Positions 34,635-43,794 of a stretch of 64,000 bases of DNA are shown here, in pieces. The notes beneath the pieces were generated by a model that did no database searches, was not told the DNA's origin, and worked only from the letters and a program-made list of their open reading frames with translations. The stretch comes from Ruminococcus sp. (GTDB lineage: Bacteria; Bacillota; Clostridia; Oscillospirales; Ruminococcaceae): NCBI RefSeq assembly GCF_017464355.1, contig NZ_JAFUAG010000017.1:1-64000 (forward strand), in the 5' to 3' direction. Every line of letters begins with the position of its first letter. Position 1 is the first letter of the stretch. Both the position numbers and the translations under genes were made by a program.

Positions 34635-34713
34635 TAGGCAGTACACATTTTTAATTTATACGGGACATGGCAAAAAACTGGATAAAAAATAATAAGCAAC
34701 TTTTGGAAATCTA

Positions 34714-34742
34714 TTGACAATATGTGACTTTTGTGTTATAAT
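34714..34742 (+). promoter_or_regulatory. Promoter of the zinc-ribbon/DUF4234 gene
   Basis: TTGACA (34714-34719), 17 bp, TATAAT (34737-34742). Confidence 0.9.
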
Positions 34743-34805
34743 CGTAGACGAGTTAGGGTCAATAAAGCCCGATTTTTGTAAAAAAGTACGAAAGGATATG
34801 AGAAT

Positions 34806-35390
34806 ATGATCTTCTGTAAAAACTGTGGTACTCAGGTAGATGACAACGCTAAGGTATGTCCCGCCTGCGGCCAGCCCGTTGAGGATACTGCGGCATCTTT
34901 CGACAATGCCCAGACTTACGATCCCTATGCAAATCAGCAGTTCGCTCAGCAGCCACCTATGTACGATCCCAATGCCCAGCAGGGTTACAACCAGCAGGGC
35001 TACGGTCAGCCTAACTACGGCGCACCTATGGGTAACATGGGCTTCCCTGAGAGGAACCTTGTTACCTGCATAATACTCAGCCTTGTTACCTGCGGCATCT
35101 ATGGCCTGTACTGGTTCTACTGCCTGACCGAGGATTCCAACAAGCTTTCAAACGAACCCAACCCCACCAGCGGCGGCATGGCTATACTGCTGAGTATAGT
35201 TACCTGCGGTATATACGAGCTGTACTGGATGTACAAGCGCGGCGAGCTGATCGACCAGTTCAACGCTTCCCACCGCGGCCAGCAGACCAGCAATGCAGTG
35301 CTGTATCTGGTGCTTTCGGTATTCGGTCTGGGCATAGTTTCCTATGCGCTTATGCAGAACGAGCTCAACCAGATCGCAACAGGCCGTTGA
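34806..35390 (+). CDS. Zinc-ribbon and DUF4234 membrane protein
   Basis: A 194-residue protein in three parts: a zinc ribbon (CKNCGTQVDD, CPACGQP, residues 4-25), a Gln/Tyr/Asn-rich low-complexity linker (about 30-80), and a DUF4234 membrane domain with segments at about 83-103, 120-140 and 163-185 separated by polar loops. The two repeats ILSLVTCGIYGLYWFY and LLSIVTCGIYELYWMY suggest an internal duplication. Function unknown. Confidence 0.82.
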   Translation: MIFCKNCGTQVDDNAKVCPACGQPVEDTAASFDNAQTYDPYANQQFAQQPPMYDPNAQQGYNQQGYGQPNYGAPMGNMGFPERNLVTCIILSLVTCGIYGLYWFYCLTEDSNKLSNEPNPTSGGMAILLSIVTCGIYELYWMYKRGELIDQFNASHRGQQTSNAVLYLVLSVFGLGIVSYALMQNELNQIATGR

Positions 35391-35402
35391 TCATGTGAAC
35401 AG

Positions 35403-35433
35403 GCTGCCGCGCCCATGGTGCGGCGGCTTTTTT
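35403..35433 (+). terminator. Terminator between the DUF4234 and DUF2752 genes
   Basis: GCTGCCGC pairs with GCGGCGGC over a 9-nt loop, followed by six Ts. The downstream gene may rely on read-through. Confidence 0.8.
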
Positions 35434-35450
35434 ATCGGGAGGTCGGATCG

Positions 35451-35825
35451 GTGAAGGACAGTCAGAAAAAGCTGCTCAAGGAAACTCTGGTGTGCGGGGG
35501 CATACTGGGGGCTTACTATGTCTTTATCAGGCTGACGGGGCTGAGCATACCCTGCTTTTTTCAGGAGATAACAGGGATGAAATGTCCCGGCTGCGGTCTG
35601 ACGTCCATGTGTATGCACTTTGCAAAGGCCGAATATTCTGCGGCATTTCATGCAAATCCCCTGATGTTCTTCCTGGGGCCTCTGCTGGCGATAGTGCTGG
35701 TGCTGAAGATAGCCTTTGACCCGAAGTGGCTGGGCAGCAGCAGCAAGCCCTATAAGGCCGCTACCTGGGCGGTGCTGGGGATAACAGTGGTGTTCTGGGT
35801 GACACGGAACCTGCTCGACTTCTGA
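35451..35825 (+). CDS. DUF2752 membrane protein
   Basis: A 124-residue protein with the DUF2752 signature ITGMKCPGCGLTSMCMHFAK (about 35-55), followed by FHANPLMFFLGPL. Membrane segments lie at about 10-28, 62-82 and 97-117. The start is a GTG at 35451, 8 nt after GGGAGG; the ATG at 35415 lies inside the terminator. Role unknown; family members often sit near zinc-ribbon membrane proteins, as here. Confidence 0.8.
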   Translation: MKDSQKKLLKETLVCGGILGAYYVFIRLTGLSIPCFFQEITGMKCPGCGLTSMCMHFAKAEYSAAFHANPLMFFLGPLLAIVLVLKIAFDPKWLGSSSKPYKAATWAVLGITVVFWVTRNLLDF

Positions 35826-35861
35826 GTTAATAAAAAATTTACAAAAAGCTTTATCTTCCCC

Positions 35862-35890
35862 TTGACAAGGGGGAGGGGATATGTTATAAT
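35862..35890 (+). promoter_or_regulatory. Promoter of the rpmG-secE-nusG operon
   Basis: TTGACA (35862-35867), 17 bp, TATAAT (35885-35890). Confidence 0.92.
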
Positions 35891-35896
35891 AGGTGT

Positions 35897-36045
35897 ACCT
35901 CTTTATGAGGTCTATTTTTTTGCGCTGTTTTTTCTACAGTGCAGGAAGATCATAAGTTACCTCAGAACGCGGAAAGGTTCTGCGTTGGCAGAGGGAGGCA
36001 AAGACGTACCCCGGTGGTTCTTACGGGGTATAAATTTCGTCAGGA
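35897..36045 (+). promoter_or_regulatory. Structured leader of the rpmG operon
   Basis: Begins at about +1 with a small attenuator-like hairpin (ACCTC/GAGGT, then CTA and seven Ts at 35915-35921). Two more hairpins follow: CAGAAC/GTTCTG near 35965-35984 and ACCCCG/CGGGGT near 36008-36029. It is about 160 nt long and does not encode a convincing peptide. Confidence 0.5.
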
Positions 36046-36054
36046 GGTGCCGAA

Positions 36055-36204
36055 ATGAGAGTTAAGATCACACTTGCGTGCACAGAGTGCAAGCAGCGCA
36101 ACTACAACACCAAGAAGAACAAGAAGAATGACCCTGACAGACTTGAGATGAATAAGTACTGCAAGTTCTGCAAGAAGCACACTCTTCACAAAGAGACTAA
36201 GTAA
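36055..36204 (+). CDS. rpmG: 50S ribosomal protein L33
   Basis: A 49-residue basic protein, [17 protein letters not shown] at the start and [14 protein letters not shown] at the end. The two CxxC pairs are the zinc-binding (C+) form of L33. CAGGAGG precedes the ATG. It lies 17 bp before secE, the usual Firmicutes order. Too short for most ORF cut-offs. Confidence 0.96.
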   Translation: MRVKITLACTECKQRNYNTKKNKKNDPDRLEMNKYCKFCKKHTLHKETK

Positions 36205-36221
36205 TCTGAAAGGAGTCGGCT

Positions 36222-36476
36222 ATGGCTAAGGACAAGCAGACTACTAAGTCAAACAAGAAGGACGCTGAGAAGGAAAAGAAAAGCGGCGGCGCGCGCAAGT
36301 ATTTCAAGGATCTTCGCGCAGAGCTGAAAAAGGTCGTATGGCCTACCAGAAAGCAGGTCGTTAACAACACGGGCGTTGTACTCGTGGTAATGTCCCTGAT
36401 GGGTCTGTTCCTTTTCGCAGTCGACACCGGTCTTAGCTACGCTATACGCGCGCTGATCGGTCTGGGTGCAGGCTAA
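36222..36476 (+). CDS. secE: Preprotein translocase subunit SecE
   Basis: An 84-residue single-span SecE: a Lys-rich cytoplasmic N-terminus, the amphipathic helix with the conserved FKDLRAELKKVVWPTRKQV, and one membrane segment at about 48-70. It stabilises SecY in the membrane. Position between rpmG and nusG supports the call. Confidence 0.96.
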   Translation: MAKDKQTTKSNKKDAEKEKKSGGARKYFKDLRAELKKVVWPTRKQVVNNTGVVLVVMSLMGLFLFAVDTGLSYAIRALIGLGAG

Positions 36477-36511
36477 AGCCTGCGGCGGTATGAACGACAG
36501 GAGGATCTAAC

Positions 36512-37039
36512 ATGGCAGAAGAAGCAAAATGGTACGTGGTCCACACATATTCGGGCTATGAGAACAAGGTAGCGCAGAATATCGAAAAGGTCGTTGAAAA
36601 CCGTAAGCTCCACGATCTTATCCCCGAGGTCAGGATCCCTATGGAAACTGTTACCGAGATAAAGGGCGAAAAGACCGTTGAAGCAGAAAAGAAGCTGTTC
36701 CCCAGCTATGTGCTGGTAAAAATGGTCCTGACAGATGACAGCTGGTATATAGTAAGGAATACCAGAGGTGTTACGGGTTTCGTAGGTCCGGGAAGCAAGC
36801 CTGTTCCCCTTTCTGACAGAGAGGTGGAGGCGCTGGGCGTTGATACAGGCGCACAGACCGTACAGACGAACATTTCAGTCGGTGATGACGTTGTCATGGT
36901 CGGCGGTTCCTTTGATGGTATGAGCGGTACAGTATCCGCACTTGACCTTGAAGCTGCAACAGCAGACGTAACAGTGTCCATGTTCGGCAGAGAGACCTCG
37001 GTCACACTGCCCCTTACACAGATAAGGAAAGAGGACTAG
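36512..37039 (+). CDS. nusG: Transcription termination/antitermination factor NusG
   Basis: A 175-residue two-domain protein: NGN domain starting KWYVVHTYSGYENKV and a C-terminal KOW domain (VGDDVVMVGGSFDGMSGTV, about 120-140). It binds RNA polymerase and affects pausing and termination. GGAGG precedes the ATG. Confidence 0.97.
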   Translation: MAEEAKWYVVHTYSGYENKVAQNIEKVVENRKLHDLIPEVRIPMETVTEIKGEKTVEAEKKLFPSYVLVKMVLTDDSWYIVRNTRGVTGFVGPGSKPVPLSDREVEALGVDTGAQTVQTNISVGDDVVMVGGSFDGMSGTVSALDLEAATADVTVSMFGRETSVTLPLTQIRKED

Positions 37040-37044
37040 GGATA

Positions 37045-37140
37045 TGCACGGGGTGGAAGTCCCCGAGAGTAAGCATGAGGAAGTTAAACTTCCGGAAACG
37101 TGGGAGAGCCCTTTGGCTCGCCTTACCACTTAATTATGGA
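37045..37140 (+). promoter_or_regulatory. Structured RNA between nusG and rplK
   Basis: Three stems can be drawn: CGGGG/CCCCG, GGAAGT/ACTTCC and GAGCC/GGCTC inside GTGG/CCAC. Sites here often bind ribosomal protein L1 to control the L11-L1 genes; I did not identify the exact L1 motif. Confidence 0.55.
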
Positions 37141-37151
37141 GGTGCAATATA

Positions 37152-37577
37152 ATGGCACAGAAGGTAGTAGGCTATATCAAGCTTCAAATCCCCGCAGGAA
37201 AGGCAACTCCTGCTCCCCCTGTTGGTCCTGCACTGGGTCAGCACGGCGTTAACATTATGGCATTCACAAAGGATTTCAACGAGAGGACCAAGAACGACAT
37301 CGGTCTTATCATCCCTGTTGTTATCACTGTTTATGCAGACAGATCCTTTACATTCGTTACCAAGACCCCTCCTGCAGCTGTTCTGATCAAGAAGGCTTGC
37401 AAGATCGAGTCAGGTTCGGGCGTGCCCAACAAGACTAAGGTCGCAACTATCACCAAGGAGCAGGTCAGACAGATCGCTGAGCAGAAGATGCCCGATCTGA
37501 ACGCTGCTAACATTGAAAGCGCCATGAGCATGATCGCAGGTACCTGCAGATCTATGGGCGTTGTAGTTGAGGACTGA
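37152..37577 (+). CDS. rplK: 50S ribosomal protein L11
   Basis: A 141-residue protein with the L11 hallmarks: [20 protein letters not shown] at the N-terminus and the rRNA-binding C-terminal domain with [10 protein letters not shown]. Forms the GTPase-associated stalk base. Its usual partner rplA follows after 15 bp. Confidence 0.98.
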   Translation: MAQKVVGYIKLQIPAGKATPAPPVGPALGQHGVNIMAFTKDFNERTKNDIGLIIPVVITVYADRSFTFVTKTPPAAVLIKKACKIESGSGVPNKTKVATITKEQVRQIAEQKMPDLNAANIESAMSMIAGTCRSMGVVVED

Positions 37578-37592
37578 GGGGAGGTATAGAAT

Positions 37593-38288
37593 ATGAAGCA
37601 CGGTAAGAAGTATGTTGACGCTGCCAAGGTAGTTGACAGAGCTAAGCAGTATGATGCAGCAGAGGCTCTGGAGCTGGCTGCAAGCAACGCAAAGGCTAAG
37701 TTCGATGAGACTATCGAGCTGCACATCCGTCTGGGTGTTGACTCCAGACACGCTGATCAGCAGGTAAGAGGCGCTGTTGTTCTTCCTAACGGTACAGGTA
37801 AGAAGGTAAGAGTTCTGGTATTCTGCAAGGAAGACAAGATCGAGGCTGCTAAGGCTGCCGGCGCTGAGTATGCAGGCGGCATGGAGTTCGTTGACAAGAT
37901 CACCAAGGAAAACTGGATGGATTTCGATGTAGTTATCGCTTCTCCCGATATGATGGGCGTTGTTGGTAGACTCGGTAAGGTCCTCGGTCCCCGTGGTCTG
38001 ATGCCTAACCCCAAGGCCGGTACTGTTACTCCCGATGTTGCAAAGGCTGTAACTGATGCTAAGGCCGGTAAGATCGAGTATCGTCTCGACAAGACCAACA
38101 TTATCCACTGCCCTATCGGCAAGGCTTCTTTCGGCGTAGAGAAGCTGGAGCAGAACTTCAATACTCTCGTTGATGCAGTCGTTAAGGCTAAGCCTGCCGC
38201 TGCAAAGGGTCAGTATCTGAAGAGCATAACTGTTGCCTCCACCATGGGTGTTGGTATAAGAGTTAATACTGCTAAGTACGGCAACTGA
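37593..38288 (+). CDS. rplA: 50S ribosomal protein L1
   Basis: A 231-residue L1 with [20 protein letters not shown] in the middle, the family signature. Forms the mobile stalk at the E site and in many bacteria represses its own mRNA. Ends with a strong terminator; rplJ and rplL do not follow here, so the cluster is split. Confidence 0.98.
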   Translation: MKHGKKYVDAAKVVDRAKQYDAAEALELAASNAKAKFDETIELHIRLGVDSRHADQQVRGAVVLPNGTGKKVRVLVFCKEDKIEAAKAAGAEYAGGMEFVDKITKENWMDFDVVIASPDMMGVVGRLGKVLGPRGLMPNPKAGTVTPDVAKAVTDAKAGKIEYRLDKTNIIHCPIGKASFGVEKLEQNFNTLVDAVVKAKPAAAKGQYLKSITVASTMGVGIRVNTAKYGN

Positions 38289-38302
38289 TAATTTGTATAC
38301 AA

Positions 38303-38331
38303 AGCGTCGTCCTGAGGGACGGCGCTTTTTT
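38303..38331 (+). terminator. Terminator after rplA
   Basis: AGCGTCGTCC pairs with GGACGGCGCT around TGAG, followed by Ts. Confidence 0.93.
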
Positions 38332-38577
38332 GTGTACATATATTAGCTATGGCTAACCGGCAAATAATGCCGATTTTTCGGGGCTTTTGGTAAATTGTTT
38401 TAATGGGATAATATTGCGGAGATAATTGCGGCGGAAATGTTGTGGCTTTTGCATAAAGAAATTGGTATCAGTTTATTAAAATATACGAAATATTTTATCT
38501 TGACAATTCGGCAAGTGACTTTTGTTTACGAATATGTTATAATTACGCTAATAAGTTCAGGTGATGGGGGTGATTGT

Positions 38578-39177
38578 CTGGTCGGTATCATATTGAATAT
38601 CACTATGGTGATACTGGAGATAATTGCCTGCAGCTGGGCTTTCAAGAGAAACGGCGCCTCCATACTGAAATTTTACACGGTGCTGAGCAATATACTGGGG
38701 GGCGTAAGTGCCGCGATGTTCTTGCTGGCTAAACTGCTGTGGGACGAGGTGCCCATGTGGGTGACAATGCTGCGCTACTGTTCGGTGGTTTGCCTTATGC
38801 AGACTTTTCTTGTGGTGGTGCTGGTGCTGGCGCCTATGACCAAGCCCCCTGATACGCTGTACGGGCTGCTGTTTGAGAGAAGCCAGAAATTCCACCACAT
38901 AATATGCCCGCTGCTGACGGCGGCAAGCTTTCTGTTCTTTGAAGGGGGCTGTCCTTTCGGGACGGTACACAAGCTGCTGGCGGTGGCGCCTACCCTGCTT
39001 TACGCGGCCGTTACCATTCCGCTGAACTGGTACGGAAAGCTGCGGGGGCCTTACCCTTTTCTCTATGTTCGTGAGAACAAGTGGTATGTTTCCATAATGT
39101 GGGCAGTAGTGGTGCTGGGGCTTACCTTTGCCATTGCCTTTGGGTGTGCTGCGGTAAGGTCGGGAATTTTAAAGTAA
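38578..39177 (+). CDS. Hypothetical six-span membrane protein (possibly Pr6Pr/FAR-17a-like)
   Basis: About 200 residues with six hydrophobic segments. SNILGG after FYTVL, HHIICPLL, and PLNWYGKLRGPYPFL with YPFL facing the last helix recall the Pr6Pr/FAR-17a family, but I am not sure. The start is uncertain: TATAAT at 38535-38540 rules out the far upstream ATG at 38437. CTG at 38578 has the best SD (GGGGG); TTG at 38593 and ATG at 38605 are alternatives. It ends 68 bp before the dockerin gene and may be co-transcribed with it. Confidence 0.6.
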   Translation: MVGIILNITMVILEIIACSWAFKRNGASILKFYTVLSNILGGVSAAMFLLAKLLWDEVPMWVTMLRYCSVVCLMQTFLVVVLVLAPMTKPPDTLYGLLFERSQKFHHIICPLLTAASFLFFEGGCPFGTVHKLLAVAPTLLYAAVTIPLNWYGKLRGPYPFLYVRENKWYVSIMWAVVVLGLTFAIAFGCAAVRSGILK

Positions 39178-39245
39178 CTGATATCCGCAGAAACTGTCCG
39201 CATAGGGCGGCGGTACAGGCGGAAATGATATAAGGAGATGAATGT

Positions 39246-42200
39246 ATGAAAAATTCAAAGAGGGTAGCAGCAGGTATCGTAGCTATGGCCATGGCCTGCT
39301 CGACAATTGTGGGAGCTTCGGCTGACGCGGTCTTCACCGCAAGCTCGGGAGATACCGTAACCAGGATAACCAACCCCGACGGACAGCCCGGAGATACTGA
39401 CGGTATCATAGGCGACCGTGAGCTGGGCTACGGCTGGTCTGTGGCTGAAAGGGACGGCTACCTGTACATAGGCGGCTGGAGAAACACTGTGGGCGCTGTT
39501 ATCAAGCTTTATCTGGAGTCTGCGCTGGTAGCTTCGGGCAAAATGGACAGCGATACTGTGTGGAAACTGGTGGATATATTTACCAATTCCGAAGTTCCAA
39601 GACCCACTACCACCAACGCAGGTGTGCTTATAAAGATAGACCCCGACAACCCCGATGACTGCACTGTCATCACCGAGATGAGCAACCCTTTCCGCCATGT
39701 GGCTACCTATGAGGGCGATCTGTACTTCACCACCTACATCGGCGGCAGCGGAACAGAGCCCAAGATATACAAGCTGGACAAGGACGATAACCTGACCGAG
39801 GTGTATTCCACCAAGCAGGGCTCCAGCATGAGGGCAAACTGCATTTACAGGGATTACCTCTACTTTGCGGGCACTAATGCTTCCGAGCCTATCAAGGCAG
39901 GTGAGACCTGCAAGATGGCTGTCATGAGAAAGGCTGACGGCGATGAAAAGGCCTGGGATCAGGTTGCTGACTACACCGATTTCGTATATACCTCCGAATA
40001 TGTCAACGATGAGGGCGAGACCGTTACCGAAACAGGCTACTACGGCGATGACAGCTTTGTAAGCTCGGTGTCCGGCGCACCTGTGTGGGATATGACAGCT
40101 TTCAACGATGAGATATATTTGACCATACCCAATGAGTGCGGCTATGTGGTATTCCGCGGACACCCTGCAAAGGCAGGCGAAAAGGCTAACAAGTACGGCT
40201 GGGTATGGACAGAGGTCATCGGCCGTGATGTTAACAGCCCCAACAACCAGGGTCTGTGCGACGGCAACAAGCTGGGCTATGTGGGCGATGACGGCTACCT
40301 GACAGGCTATCGCTCGGTAGTAGGTGCGCTGGGTGTTTATGACGGTCATCTGTACACCTATGATATCGACCATACCATTGCGGCTGAACTGGCGGCCATA
40401 CAGGGTATGCTGGGGCTTATGACAGGCTCCGACGCTGACCCTGCACCCTATCTCCTGCCCATGAAGACCACCCTCGACCACCCCCAGAGGCTGTGGAGAA
40501 TGGATACAGACACCAAGGAATTTGAGGAGATGACCAGCTTCACCGAGCTGACCAGCGGCACCACCAATGAGTACATCTGGAAGCATGGTGTGTACAACGG
40601 TGAGTTCTATATAAGCACCATGGACTCCAAGGTGATATATAACTACCTCACCAGGCTCTCGGGCGGAAGCTTCAACGAGATGACAGGCGAGGAGAAGCTG
40701 AGACAGCTGCAGACTATCGGCGAATTCCTGAGAGAGGCTATGGCTCAGCAGGAGGCTGATAACGGCGCTTTCAATGAGAAGATAGAGGAGATTATCAACA
40801 AGCTGACTGCCCCCGATGAGGAGACCACTGCCGAGGAGACCTCCGAGGCTGAGCAGGCACTGAGGGACAAGATAGCAGAGCTGAAAGAAAAGTACGACGA
40901 CGGCTCCAAGACACCAGAAGAGGTCGCAGAGGAGATAAGCAAGCTGATTTCCGAGGGCGGAATTCCCGATGAACTGAGGGAAGAACTGGCAGCTGACGCC
41001 AATGAACTGGCCGAGCTTGCCAAGGCTGCCGCAGGTGAGAAGTCTCAGGACTTCGCGGCGAAGATGTCTGAGATATTCAGCAGCGTTGCTCCGAACAGTG
41101 AGCAGGCTGAGGCTTACAGACAGAAGCTTCAGGATACCATAAACGAGATATCCCAGGAAACTCAGGACGAGAAGATGAGCCTGATGCTTATGACAATGGC
41201 TTATCTGGCTTCAAGAGAATTCCTGACAGACAGCGAAGAAGACGGTGAGCTCATGGGCGAAGTCGCCGGCCTGATATTTGATGTACAGGAACTTGACAGG
41301 AACGACCCCGATGCTGTGCGTGCGCTGGCTGAAAAGTATGAAGACCTGCCCGCAAAGCTTGGCACCAAGTTCGCTGATATAGCACAGAAGATACAGGCCG
41401 ACCCTCAGGCAGCCTCACTGACCGAGGAAGAGCAGCAGCAGCTTGCCGATACTTTCAAGAGCATGGCCGAAAAGGCACAGGGAGTATTCACAAAGAACTA
41501 CAGCGAAGAGATAGCTGAGATGGCCAAAAAGGCCGAGCAGATGAGAATGTACTACAACGCTGTGCAGCTGTACTCATACATAAGCGACTATGTAAAGAAG
41601 GACACCCAGGGCTTTGATATCTACAAGTCCTCTGACGGTGTGAACTGGGAGCTGGTAACTGATGACGGCTTCGGCGACAAGTTCAACTACGGTGCTTTGA
41701 GATTTGTGACCTCCGATGACGGTATGTATATCACTACAGCTAACCCCTTCTACGGCGCACAGCTGTACAAGCTGAGCAATGACCTTGAAGCTCCCGAAGT
41801 TCCCGAAATAACTGTTACACCCGAAAGTGCAAAGTGGGTGCTTGACAGCGAAGAGGGTCTGGTGTTTGAAACAGACTCAGCCTCTGAGTGGGTGACTGTA
41901 AGAGATGCCGAGGGCAAGCACCTGGGCATGGATATCGAGAACGGTGTTACTATCAAGGACGGCAAGATAACCCTCAGCCCCGAATACCTGACCGCACTGG
42001 GCGAGGGCACCTACGATATCGAATTCGTACTGGAAGAGGGCAGTGCTGCGGTAAGCTTTGAGATAGCTGCCGAGGCGGACGAAGAGACCACCGACGGCGA
42101 AACTACCGACAGCGAGACGACCTCCGAAGAAGACGACTACCTCAAGGGCGATGTAAACGGCGACGGCGAGGTAAATGTTACCGACGTTGTGCTGGCAGCA

Positions 42201-42335
42201 GCCCATGTCAAGAGCGTAAGACCCCTTAATGAGGATCACTTCAAGCGGGCTGATGTGAACGCTGACGGCGATGTGAACGTCACCGACCTTATGAAGATAG
42301 CAGCCCATGTAAAGGGCATAAAGCCTCTGGAATAA
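39246..42335 (+). CDS. Large secreted protein: beta-propeller interrupted by a helical domain, Ig-like module, dockerin
   Basis: 1029 residues. Signal peptide at 1-27. About 30-470 reads as a beta-propeller (repeats such as DGYLYIGGWRNT, EGDLYFTTYIGG, DEIYLTIP, DGHLYTYD). About 475-785 is highly charged and helical, probably coiled coil. At about 785-850 propeller-like sequence returns (DIYKSSDGVNWELV, DGMYITTANPF). An X2/Ig-like module (about 855-950), an acidic Thr/Glu linker and a C-terminal type I dockerin (about 963-1029; DVNGDGEVNVTD and DVNADGDVNVTD) follow. No catalytic family recognised. AAGGAG precedes the ATG. Confidence 0.85.
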   Translation: MKNSKRVAAGIVAMAMACSTIVGASADAVFTASSGDTVTRITNPDGQPGDTDGIIGDRELGYGWSVAERDGYLYIGGWRNTVGAVIKLYLESALVASGKMDSDTVWKLVDIFTNSEVPRPTTTNAGVLIKIDPDNPDDCTVITEMSNPFRHVATYEGDLYFTTYIGGSGTEPKIYKLDKDDNLTEVYSTKQGSSMRANCIYRDYLYFAGTNASEPIKAGETCKMAVMRKADGDEKAWDQVADYTDFVYTSEYVNDEGETVTETGYYGDDSFVSSVSGAPVWDMTAFNDEIYLTIPNECGYVVFRGHPAKAGEKANKYGWVWTEVIGRDVNSPNNQGLCDGNKLGYVGDDGYLTGYRSVVGALGVYDGHLYTYDIDHTIAAELAAIQGMLGLMTGSDADPAPYLLPMKTTLDHPQRLWRMDTDTKEFEEMTSFTELTSGTTNEYIWKHGVYNGEFYISTMDSKVIYNYLTRLSGGSFNEMTGEEKLRQLQTIGEFLREAMAQQEADNGAFNEKIEEIINKLTAPDEETTAEETSEAEQALRDKIAELKEKYDDGSKTPEEVAEEISKLISEGGIPDELREELAADANELAELAKAAAGEKSQDFAAKMSEIFSSVAPNSEQAEAYRQKLQDTINEISQETQDEKMSLMLMTMAYLASREFLTDSEEDGELMGEVAGLIFDVQELDRNDPDAVRALAEKYEDLPAKLGTKFADIAQKIQADPQAASLTEEEQQQLADTFKSMAEKAQGVFTKNYSEEIAEMAKKAEQMRMYYNAVQLYSYISDYVKKDTQGFDIYKSSDGVNWELVTDDGFGDKFNYGALRFVTSDDGMYITTANPFYGAQLYKLSNDLEAPEVPEITVTPESAKWVLDSEEGLVFETDSASEWVTVRDAEGKHLGMDIENGVTIKDGKITLSPEYLTALGEGTYDIEFVLEEGSAAVSFEIAAEADEETTDGETTDSETTSEEDDYLKGDVNGDGEVNVTDVVLAAAHVKSVRPLNEDHFKRADVNADGDVNVTDLMKIAAHVKGIKPLE

Positions 42336-42373
42336 TGCGAACTGAGGCTGTAACTGCAAAGTGAAAAAATTAA

Positions 42374-42416
42374 CGGCACGTCTGTTTTTGCTGACAGACG
42401 TGCCGCTTTTTGTTTT
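42374..42416 (+). terminator. Terminator after the propeller-dockerin gene
   Basis: CGGCACGTCTGT pairs perfectly with ACAGACGTGCCG around an 8-nt loop and is followed by CTTTTTGTTTT. Confidence 0.93.
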
Positions 42417-42417
42417 G

Positions 42418-42516
42418 ATCCCAATTTGGTTGTGTATTGTTTCCCCGCCGAAGGCGGGGAAAACAATACGAAAAAAAGCCATTCTGTATCATCAGCAATA
42501 CACTTCAAAATCAGGA
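42418..42516. repeat. Palindromic intergenic repeat, copy 2
   Basis: Same element as at 4319 and 56370: ATCCCAATTT left end, TTTCCCCGCC-GAA-GGCGGGGAAA inner hairpin, and the conserved CATTCTGTATCATCAGCAAT. The right end is degenerate (AAAATCAGGA in place of AAAATTGGGA). It sits between a terminator and the stop codon of the convergent kinase gene. Confidence 0.9.
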
Positions 42517-42525
42517 GTTGTTTTG

Positions 42526-43794
42526 TTACATGGGAAGCTTCACGGTGAACTCCGCGCCGCCGCTTTCGCTGTCTGTTACGGATATCTCGCCGCGGTGCAG
42601 CTCGGTAAGTTCTTTTGCTATGCAAAGTCCCAGGCCGAAATGGCTGTTGTCGGTGCGGGAGGGGTCGGCGCGGTAAAAACGCTCGAAGACCCTTTCCTTG
42701 TCCTCATCGGGTATGCCGCAGCCTGTATCGCTGACCCTGATGACATGGTGCCTGCCCTCATCGCAGAGAGAAAGCATGACCTTGCCACCTGAGGGGGTGT
42801 AGCTGAGAGCGTTGTCCAGGAGAATGTTGACCACCTGGGTAAGCCTGCCGCTGTCGATATTTTCGGCGGTGATGTTTTCATCGGGCAGCTTTATGCGCAG
42901 GGCTATGCCCTTTTCCACGGCCTTGCTCATGGCGGCCTCATAGCATTCCAGCACGATGGTGTCAAGGTCGGCTCTGCCGAAATCAGTGGAAAAGCTGCGG
43001 CTGTCGCTGCGGGCGAGGGTCAGCAGGTCCCCTGTCAGGCGGGCAAGGCGGGTACACTCCTTCTTCGCTATGCTGATAAGCTCGGGGCGCTGGGGAGGTA
43101 TGGCCTTTTCCGCAGCGTCCAGGGCGGCCATTATGTTGTTCACGGGGTTTCGTATCTCGTGGGAGGCCGCTGCGATGAACTCGGTCTGGCGGCGGCGGGA
43201 GTCATCTACAGGCCGCAGCAGGCGCTTGGTGAAATAATAGGAAAAAATATACATGACCACCGCAGCCCCCATGATGACAGCTGCAAGCTTAAGGCACAGG
43301 CGGGCAAACTCCCGCTTCATGGTATCAAGGGAGACCGCAGCGTATACCTCGATGACGGAGCCGTTTTTTGGTATGAGCATATGGCTGATGAGGTATTCGC
43401 TTTTGCCGAGGCGCTTTGAAAACTCGGTATGCTCGGTGTAAATGCTGCTGCGGGAGATGTACTTTCCCTCGCAGGCGGCACGTATCTTTTCAAAAAGCTC
43501 CCGCTGCCCGGGGGTCTTGGTCTCTTCGGTTATGCGCAGGGGTGAGCCGTTATCGCAGATGTCAAAGAGATAGCCGCGGTTCTTTTCAAGGTCGGAAAGC
43601 TCCTCATATGATATGACAGCATCTCTTTCGATATCCGAGGCAAAGGATATCATGTCGTTTTCAAAGGTCAGGGCGGCTGTGTCCTTCATGGTGTGGTAGC
43701 TGACTATGGCATATATGACAGTGGCCGTCAGCAGTATCAGCAGCCCGCCCCCCGTGAAAAGCATGGTAAGCCTGCGGTGGACTTTCTTAAACAT
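42526..43794 (-). CDS. Sensor histidine kinase
   Basis: A 422-residue membrane kinase. Membrane segments at about 11-33 and 165-188 enclose an extracellular sensor domain of about 130 residues. A short HAMP-like link leads to the H-box (AAASHEIRNPVNNI, phospho-accepting His) and the ATPase domain with N (LDNALSYTP), G1 (DTGCGIP), F (FERFYR) and G2 (GLGLCI) boxes. The ATG at 43794 overlaps the regulator's stop by 8 bases, so the two are translationally coupled. The likely target is the divergent operon at 44706. Confidence 0.93.
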   Translation of the reverse strand: MFKKVHRRLTMLFTGGGLLILLTATVIYAIVSYHTMKDTAALTFENDMISFASDIERDAVISYEELSDLEKNRGYLFDICDNGSPLRITEETKTPGQRELFEKIRAACEGKYISRSSIYTEHTEFSKRLGKSEYLISHMLIPKNGSVIEVYAAVSLDTMKREFARLCLKLAAVIMGAAVVMYIFSYYFTKRLLRPVDDSRRRQTEFIAAASHEIRNPVNNIMAALDAAEKAIPPQRPELISIAKKECTRLARLTGDLLTLARSDSRSFSTDFGRADLDTIVLECYEAAMSKAVEKGIALRIKLPDENITAENIDSGRLTQVVNILLDNALSYTPSGGKVMLSLCDEGRHHVIRVSDTGCGIPDEDKERVFERFYRADPSRTDNSHFGLGLCIAKELTELHRGEISVTDSESGGAEFTVKLPM

